In this document: positions 42,201 to 51,200 of the stretch, one piece after another
How positions within the stretch are numbered: the first letter of the stretch is position 1
How the letters are laid out: each line of letters opens with the position of its first letter
DNA from: Cladopsammia gracilis
Taxonomy: Eukaryota; Cnidaria; Anthozoa; Scleractinia; Dendrophylliidae
Direction: 5' to 3'
NCBI GenBank assembly: GCA_022457155.1
Contig: JAJGOT010000506.1
Coordinates: forward strand, 124,001-188,000
Length of the DNA stretch: 64,000 nt
Position numbers and translations under genes: made by a program
Notes under the pieces: generated by a model
What the model was told of the DNA's origin: nothing
Databases searched by the model: none
What the model saw: only the letters and a program-made list of their open reading frames with translations

Positions 42201-45200
42201 TTTCCACCGTAAAATGGAAGTTAATGAGAGGGCTGAAAAGACCCGGAAATCAAAACATTTGAAGTAAACTTTCTTGCGCTAGGGTGTGGTGAGAGGAGAG
42301 GAGGAGCGGGATATCTTGAACAGGACTACATTGTATGTTTTTTCCCTCACTTTCATTGATCTGGACTAGAGAGCATTTGTACTGGCATCACTAAGTACGT
42401 AGTTTCTAAACTCATTGGAACGTAGTTTCTGGGCTTAAAATTCTTAAGTGTAACTGACTTGTTCCTTCAACTATTACTTAAGGAGTCAAATTTGGAGGCA
42501 TGAAATGTGGTCCTAACTTTTGATTCTGTGAATGCAATCAAACAGTGTGATCATGATGAAACTATTGAGCAGTCTTTCATTGTGGTACTGATTTTACAAA
42601 ATGATTTGATAAAATGAAATTTGAGATTTTTTGGAGTAAAAGGTCTGACCTGCTTCACAAATCCGAATATCACAGAATAAATACAGACACACACACACAA
42701 TCAGTCGCTGATTACCTTTTTAGAATCCTCGTTGTCGCTGTAGATGTAAAACCGAAGGTACAGGAGGTCTCCATGTGGATTTGGTCTGCTAACAAAAACT
42801 GTCGCTCTTTTCCTCTTAGGGCCGCCACAAGTGAACACGCTCCAGAACGAAAAAGTCTTCGTTCTGATGTGGATGGTGCCTTTTTTAATCGTGAACCAGG
42901 CCTTGGACTGACAGGTTTTCTCTGATGCTGAAGGAACCTTCTCCCAGTTCATTGGGCCTTTAAAAACATATCAATAAAGGTCAGAGTATAGAGGTTAGTT
43001 TCCAAAGAAACTGTGGTGTGCTGCCTCGGTGGGGGAATGAAACATGAAAATTTGGTTTTATCAACGAAAGATTTTCATTTAACTAACTTGTTCTTGTTTT
43101 TTCACGTTACCATGTTTCCACCAATAGCGTAGCTCCACCGTTAGGTATATAAACCACAAACAACCCAGAATTCCTTGATTCGCTCTGACGAAGAGCTAGC
43201 GCTCGAAACGTCAGCTTTTTTAATGTTTTACGGTAGCCAATTTACTTATCAACTCAGCTGATAAAACCAAACTTGAAAAAAGCAGCGTGGAAAAAGTCAA
43301 ACGAATATAAATAACTAAAACGGTCGGGGAAAAGCAACCCCTCCCCCCTGGAGAGCAGACTATGTTTACCTGACCAACCAGTTAACACCCATTTCTGTAT
43401 ACTTCTGTAGGGCCCAGCGCAGCTGTTCAAGATCCCATGTAGGATTAAAAGTCAACCCAGGTTTATTGTTTTTGTTCTGTAAGAGCGTTTACCCTACCGA
43501 TGTTAAGGTGCAGTTAAATACAGGACAAAAAATATTTTAAATTGAAAACTTAGAAACTGAATTCAAATTTGACGCTAGTCCTCGTTTAGCTTAAACTTGC
43601 CTTGTTCAACTGTGCTTGAATACCGAAACTTCACCAGGTGCTCTTTAAACCATGTGCATCTCCATTAAAAGTTAATCTTCTTCTTCTCTTCTCATTCACC
43701 AAACATTTTTATGTAAGCTGAGTTTGTTGCTCCGACAGATGTTTCTTTGTTTTTTCTTTTCTCCTTCATTTCAGATTTGCTATTCTCGAGCGTGTTTCGA
43801 GTGTAAAACTAACAGATTATTTTTTTTACAGTTTGTTTCAGTCGTTAAAAAGTAAATCAACACACCTTCCTCAGAATACTTTTCACATCTGTACACGCTT
43901 ATGGAGTTCTTCTTAGCCTCGTCCACATACAGGCAATGAGGCAGAACAATCTCTACTGGCTTTAACAGGTTTATGTCCACCGGGCCGCACTGAATCACGG
44001 GAGAAATAAGCGAGCTTTCGGGTGTTTCCGGGATATCCCGCAACAGCAAAGTGTCATCATAAACTACACGGAAAAAGAATAGCTGGGACACTCCTTCAGG
44101 TACTGCTCCACTTTCCACGTTGATTCTGACGTTGGAGCCTGGAGTACTTAACTTTCCACCACTACTGTCAATTTCGGCTGCTACTTGTGTGACGAATGTG
44201 GGGTACGCTCTAAGGATCATGATAGATGGTTTCATTAAGATTTGTGTTTTTACGGTACAACTTGCACAAGAAATTGGAAATGAGTGCGGGAGAGTGGCAG
44301 CGAAAAGGGAGCGAAAAGGGATGGGAATTCTGAGCAAAAAAACGCATTTATTAGACGAAACGAGGTGAGAGAAATAGAGGAAAATTGCACACTATGGCAT
44401 ATTATCTTGCAAAAGCACAAGCAACATCGTTAGAGGGTGGTGGTGGGGGGGGGGGGGTGGATCCGTCATGTTTTAGGTGCTTTTTTGAAATACAGTTGAA
44501 GCTCTTACATCCACCCACGTGTCATAATTCACTGGCGATTATTGAGAGGCGTCCACTTGTAAAGTTTGGACTGTATATCCTTCTTAACGAAAACAATTTG
44601 ATTTGTTCAGATGCAAAGAAAATTCTATTATTTTTCAAATTTCAGCAAAAAGATTCGTTGGGTGCCTTTAACAACCTCGTTTCAGTTTAGATGTCTCCAT
44701 TTTTTATCCCTTCCCTGTAGCAACCAAGGGGTAGGATCTATACCATAACGAAGTGAGTAGGGAAGGTGATAGGTTGGATTCCTGTAGGGGACTCGGATTC
44801 CTGTCTTTGTCCCACGCTCGTGGCATGATGAACATTACATCCGACCGGTGTACGGAATCATCTGACCGGTGTACGGAATCATCCGACCGGTGTACGGAAT
44901 CATCCGACCGGTGTACGGAATCATCCGACCGGTGTACGGAATCATCCGACCAGTGTACGGAATCATCTGACCGGTGTACGGAATCATCCGACCGGTGTAC
45001 GGAATCATCCGACCGGTGTTCGGAATCATCCGACCGGTGTACGGAAGGTCATAGGTTCAATTCCTGTCGGAACTCAGATTTTGTCTTTGTCTCCCGCTCG
45101 TGACACGATGAACATCAACAATAACCACCATTCTTTATTCATCACCACACATGACGCTTTCGACATCGCCGATTCTAGCAGTACGCAGGACGCATATCAT

Positions 45201-48200
45201 ACATGAAACATATGGCCTTGCTTGCCACGAGTCTCTTGTAGCTCAGCGATTATAGCATCCTACCGGTGTGGTTATAGCATCCGACCGGTGTGTGGAAGGT
45301 CATGGGTTCTAATCCTGTCGGGGACTCAGATTTCTTTCTTTGTCCCACGCTCGCACGATCAACATTACATGTTTCTCAAGAATATTCTTATACCAGAACA
45401 TTGCCATAAATCTTAAATTTCAGAACGACAAGGATAGGTTTCCACATTCCATGTATAAACTAGTTTAGAAACCTACCCTGCGCTGTTGCCCTGCTCTCGT
45501 AAAGCAGGACTCGACAAGTGAAACACTGTACGATGAACGTCTGTGGTGACCTGCTGTGTTGATTCACCGGAGGTTGACATGTCCTCTGCTTCGTTTATAC
45601 TCCGTACACTCGCAGGAATTCTGCTTTCAGTCTGCGAAGAAAACAACCGATACACATACCCAGTTAGTTCGCGTTGGTTAGTTTCTCCGCGTAACCATCC
45701 CATAAAGTTGCACTATTTATATTAATCGACCCCCAGTTTGTATTTTGTATTCTGGAGGCTGGATGCTAAAGCTGGTACTTTATTTAGGGTACAACCGATA
45801 CCTGCTCTCCGTACGCCTCTGTGACGCTTGATTCAGAGGTTTCATTGCAACAGTCGGACGATCCGGGACAACGAGGACGCTTGGGTCTGAATCTAGAATG
45901 GCAGCCGAAGAAGCACCCTGTAGGAGAAAAGTAAAACTTGTAAGGAAACAAAATAGGACCCTGTTACGACGCAGTACAGTGATTTCATCACAACAAAATT
46001 GGCAGGTCCTGTTGAATCTTCGGACTTTTATGGGCTTTCGATGTTAATAAAATTATTTAAATTTACACAGCCATTCCGCCTATCCGGGTCCTAATTGACA
46101 AAAAGCCAGATACCGTTATTGGTATGCAGGTATGCTATATCATACACAGGGAGTAGAGGAGCCAAATTTGACCTAATACGCGTTCGATCTTTGAGCTTAA
46201 AACGCGCGCTGTGTCTTGCGTTATTCGATCTGTTGTTTTCGAGTTTTTCCCCCAGCGGAACCCCAAGCGTAATCGGCGCTTTCCGGAAAGCGAAAGCTTT
46301 CCGAGCGAGGCACGAAGTGCCGAGAAGAAAAAGAGACGTCTCTCTTCTTGCTGCGTAACTATTTTGTGGCGCCTACAGTCAGCAATTTGCGATTACTCAA
46401 CGGAAAGCTCCGATTACGCTTGGGGTCCCGCTGGGGCGAAAAACAGACTCGTAAACAACAGATAGAAGATCGAACGCGTAAAGGTCAAATTTGGCTCCTC
46501 TGCTCCCTGTGGTAACACTTGTGAGATGTAGCAGTGACAAAGTTGTCCTTATTGTTATCGATACAGTTCTGTTTGCAGAAGACGAGTGATTTAGCTTATG
46601 AACCCTGGCAGTTTTGAGTTTGAAAGCTTGCCTTCCCTTACTAGCGATAAAGTTTTCAAATGACGGAGTGATGTGCGTATGAAAAATTTCCGGGAAAGCA
46701 CCTGCTAAGGCAACCGTCCCAAGTGGCAGAAACAGGGGGATGGCCCGGTGAGCCCACCCCCACCCCCAACTTATCTTGCAAAAACAATATGGCCCGAAGT
46801 GCGAAAAAATGTTTTCTAAAACATTTTCACTCCCCCCTCGACCATCTCCCCCTCCCCCTGACGATGAAGTCCGGTCCCGTCCCGATTTTGGCTTCCATTC
46901 ATCTCGGAGATATTCTAGTGGAAAATGTTAAACATCAACCAAACTTATCATAATTCATTTTGAAAATGGCAAACAACCGATATATCAAGTTTCCAAGTAT
47001 ATATTTTACGTAACGCAAAAAATATCACCTTCAGTTCCTGATAACTTGCTTCGACTGACTCCTATGAAGATCAAGACGGCGGCAACTACAATCGGTATTG
47101 CAACAACTGCCCAAAGCCAGTGAACAAGAGGCTTAGAGCTGCTGCTATCTTCATTCTCCGCCAAGGGCATCTTAACATTGTCAACTAACAAGCAAAATAC
47201 AGATTAAAGACATTATAAATTTTCTTATCATGGCCAATTCTGGGTAATATCTAGGGGTTTTAATGGGTGGAAGCTCCCCCCCCCCCCCCCCCAACTTCCT
47301 CCCCACATAAAGTTGTTACAATCACAGTATATAAGTAAATATGTCAGAAAAATCATCCAGGTCAGTGTACATGAGGTAAGCAATCCCTGTCAAAGGACAC
47401 TATATGACAAGGAACATGAACCAACATACAAACTGCTGGCCTTACGACAGGCTCGGTTATTTTGCTTTACCGGAGTTTCTTGTAACATTGTCATAACGCT
47501 ATCAAGGCTAAAAAGAAAAACAATAAAACTGTGACATCATCTCAAACTTTTGTCTCAAAATGCACTCAGATGAAATGAGATCGCATCTCAGCGCATAATC
47601 TTTTCAAAACAATTTCCGAGAGAGGGCATGCCCGGACCTCCCTCGGAAGCTCATGACCTTCGGCCACTCGAAACGGCCCTGTGAAACGCGCACAGTCTAG
47701 TGCAATGCAGAACATATAAAATGATTTCAAATTAAACTGAATAGTAACGAAATATACTCTCGTCCCTTGGCTTTCGTTCTTTGCGATTGCGTTGCATATT
47801 GTCAGTGTTCACTCGACAAGGTGTATTCTTCTACAGTACCTTGTACCACCTTCCAAGTTTGACAACACGCCTATCACAGTTCCTATTTCCCATGCAAGTA
47901 CGTCACAGAAGGGAAATGTAGTTCCATGTGCATTACAAGTTACACTGAGCACTAAAACGGAAATAACGCTGTCTACATACCATCACTTTGCAAAGTGAAC
48001 GCCGTTGTAGTAATTTCTTCGGTCACTCCACGGACATCCAGTCCCTTTAACACGCTTTTCGTTTTGACATCGTCCGAAGGTGACCTTGAAACCTGTAGCG
48101 GCGGTGGAACTGAAATTTCCACTGCTGTACCGTTTTGCTCGGCATTTCGCCGAGTATGCCTCGAAACATACGGTGCGTCCCCCTGCATGGTGTCCCTGTT

Positions 48201-51200
48201 GGTGTCCGATTCCGCCATTGTAGTCGGGTTAGAACCCGACGAATGGTTACCTCCCGGAGAGAAGGATGGGTCGATTGATTTCTCAGGTGCAAGTGCGCTC
48301 CTCGTCGAAGGAGAAATAGAATACACAGAATGGGATTTAACTGACCGTGCACCTGCTGCAGAGCCATCTGAAAACGTGGGACGGACGCCTTCAAATCCTG
48401 ACGAAGTTTCGTCCTGATGTCTTATGGGTTTATTAGTACCACTAGGCCAAGGTTTTTCAACCTCTATGCTTGTTACAGAAGATGAATCTTTGTCGTTTCC
48501 TTTCTTTTGTGGATTAAAAACCAAAACATCTATAATCCAAAAATATATAGCAATAATGTAAAAATAGTGTTGGGCTCAATCGGTGTCTCTTTTGGGAAGG
48601 AAAAAAAAAGAGGGGGGGGGGGGGGGAGGGTTAGTTCGGGGGTTGGTTGTCAGAATAAAGAAATTTCTAGGATTAATATCTTGACCAATATATAGTTAGA
48701 AAATTAAAACAAGACTGTTATAGGCTCTTAGAAAGTAGGGACGAGCGGCAAAGAGAAGCGACATGAAAATAGAACGCATGGGGGAGAGAGGAAACAGTCG
48801 ATTGTCGTCTTCTCCCTTACCGGGGGCATATTTTCGTATTTGGGAACCTATACCCCCCCCCCCCCCACTGGGGGGGACTCCCATATAAAAATTACGGGGA
48901 TGCTCGTCGTACCTTTCAGGGTTCCTGAAATTTGCAGGTTGGCACCCACTGTGTACCGCTTAGGGTCCTACAATCTAAAATGAGCACCGTTAGAATTTTC
49001 GCGGTACCTTTTAGGATACTGAACCGAAAAATATGACAGATTATGACGTGTTGTTTTAGAATTGGTGCCCACTCTCAGGGGTAAAAATTCATTCGAGTCA
49101 CGCCCATCAAACGAGATTCTGCTACTTTTTAGGGCGACCGCGTTTTTCGAAAGTTTCCGACGAGGACCCCCGTCCTTTTTATATGGGTGTTCCCCCGGAG
49201 GACCTGTAACGGGCTGATCTCTCTTATGACTCCTTACCGTCAGTTATTTGTGATCCAGTATTGTTGCATTTTATAACAGAAACATCTCCCAATTCCACAG
49301 GTCCACTACACTTCTCACAAACAGTATCCCTTGTCCTTTCACAAGATTTCTCTACTCTGCCAAAGCCAGGAGGACATTGACGGCATTTCTTGCATACCAC
49401 ATTTGACCTTGCAGTGCATTGCCGAAATTCAAATTCGTTGTCATTGCAACGAGAGCAAGGCCGGCATGCTCTTCTTCGAGTTGAGTGGCTCGAGAATGTG
49501 CCTTCTTTACACGGAATGCAGCGAGTTGGGCCATTTTTAAGACAATATGACGAAAATCCTGGAGGACATTTTCTTCCGGGACAAATGAGAGACAAATGAT
49601 GTGGTTCCTTTTCACCCAACAACTAAATTGTGAAGCAAAAAAGAATGAAGAAGATTAAAGTGAAAGAAAAAACATTCTTGATTCATGTTTTCCCGTACAA
49701 ACCAGTCTGCGTGCAACGCACAGAAAGTGAAGGGAGAGAGGGAGAGAGAATGAATGATCGAATAAAGGAATGAATGAATAAACTTTATTTATGCACGGTG
49801 TTTACATCTGTAACTGATTAACTTTTTACAGAAAAACAAGAATTTGGTTTTATCGACTGAGTCGATAAGGTAAATTAGCCACCGTTAAAAGATTCGAGAA
49901 AGCTGACGTTTCGAGCGCTAGCCCTTCGTCGGAGCGAATCAAGGGATTGTGGGTAGTGTGTGGTTTTATTGAGTAGGTGGAGTTTCGCTATTGGTGGAAA
50001 TTTGGTGACGTGAAAAACAAATGTAAATTAGTTGAATGAAAAGCGTTCGTTGATTCCGTGGAGTTTGAGAGTGCCGATTTGAAAGATGATCTTTTGTTCT
50101 AAGTTTTTACGGCTTTCTGTGTTACCTTGGTGTAGGGAAAGGCCGCAGATTGTCATGTGTTCTTTAGAATGGTTAGTAAGATTGAAATGACGCGCGACTG
50201 GTTTGGATGCGTCTGTCATTTTTTTCAACCTCTCGGAGATGTTCACGAAAACGGTCGCCCAGTCTCCTACCTGTTTCGCCAATGTATATCTTTTTGCAAA
50301 AAGTGCATGTTATGCAGTAAATAACATTTACGGAGGTGCATGTGAAGCGGTCAGTGACGTCAGTGATTTTAATAGATCGTTTGGGTCCCGTTATTTTGTC
50401 TGCCTTGTGAATGAAAGGACAAGTGTTTCATCGTGTGCGTGCGCATTTAAAAGTTCCCGGTTCATCGTCAGATTTCAATATGCTCCTAACTAGGAAGTTG
50501 CTTATGTTTTTGTCACGTTTGAATGAAATTAGTGGGGGTTGTGAAAAAATTCTGCCAGTTTCGGGGTCGTTTTGGAGTAATTTGAAACTTTTTAAAATGA
50601 TGCTTTTGACTGTGTGATTGTGTGGGTGGAAAGTAAGGGTGAATGGAATTCTCTCGTTCTCTTCCTTCTGTGGCGTTTGTAGTGCTGATTGTCTGTCGAT
50701 CTGTTGTGCACGTTGTTGGCCCGTATTAACAACAGAGTCAGGGTAACCACGTTTCTTGAAAAACTGGCACATTTCTTCTGATTTGTTGGAAAAATCGGAG
50801 TCATCACTACAAAGACGTCGAAGTCTGAGAAATTGAGAATACGGAATGGCGTTTTTAACGTGTGATGGATGTGAGGATGAATGTAACAGTTAACTGTGGG
50901 AATCTGTAGGTTTGTAGTGTACACTTGTGGATAAACTGTTGCCGTTGATTGAAAAATTGATGTCAAGAAAAGCGACAGAGGTTTCGGAAATTTCCCAGGT
51001 TTATTTAAGAGCTGGATGAAAAGCATTGACAGACTTATAAATTGATTAAGTTCCTCTTTACTGGAAGAGGTAGCACCAATGCAGTCATCGATGTAGCGGC
51101 CGTAGAGTTCGGGTTTGGTTCCGTGGTACTGATTGAAAAATTTGTTTTCGACGTAGCCTACAAAAAGGTTAGCATAGCTTGGTCCCATTTTGGTGCCCAT

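Noticed and set aside
44753..45103. Open frame with many SDRCTES repeats
   Set aside because: It is a translation of the 21-base SINE-internal array; the other strand is equally open, and unit 1 lacks it.
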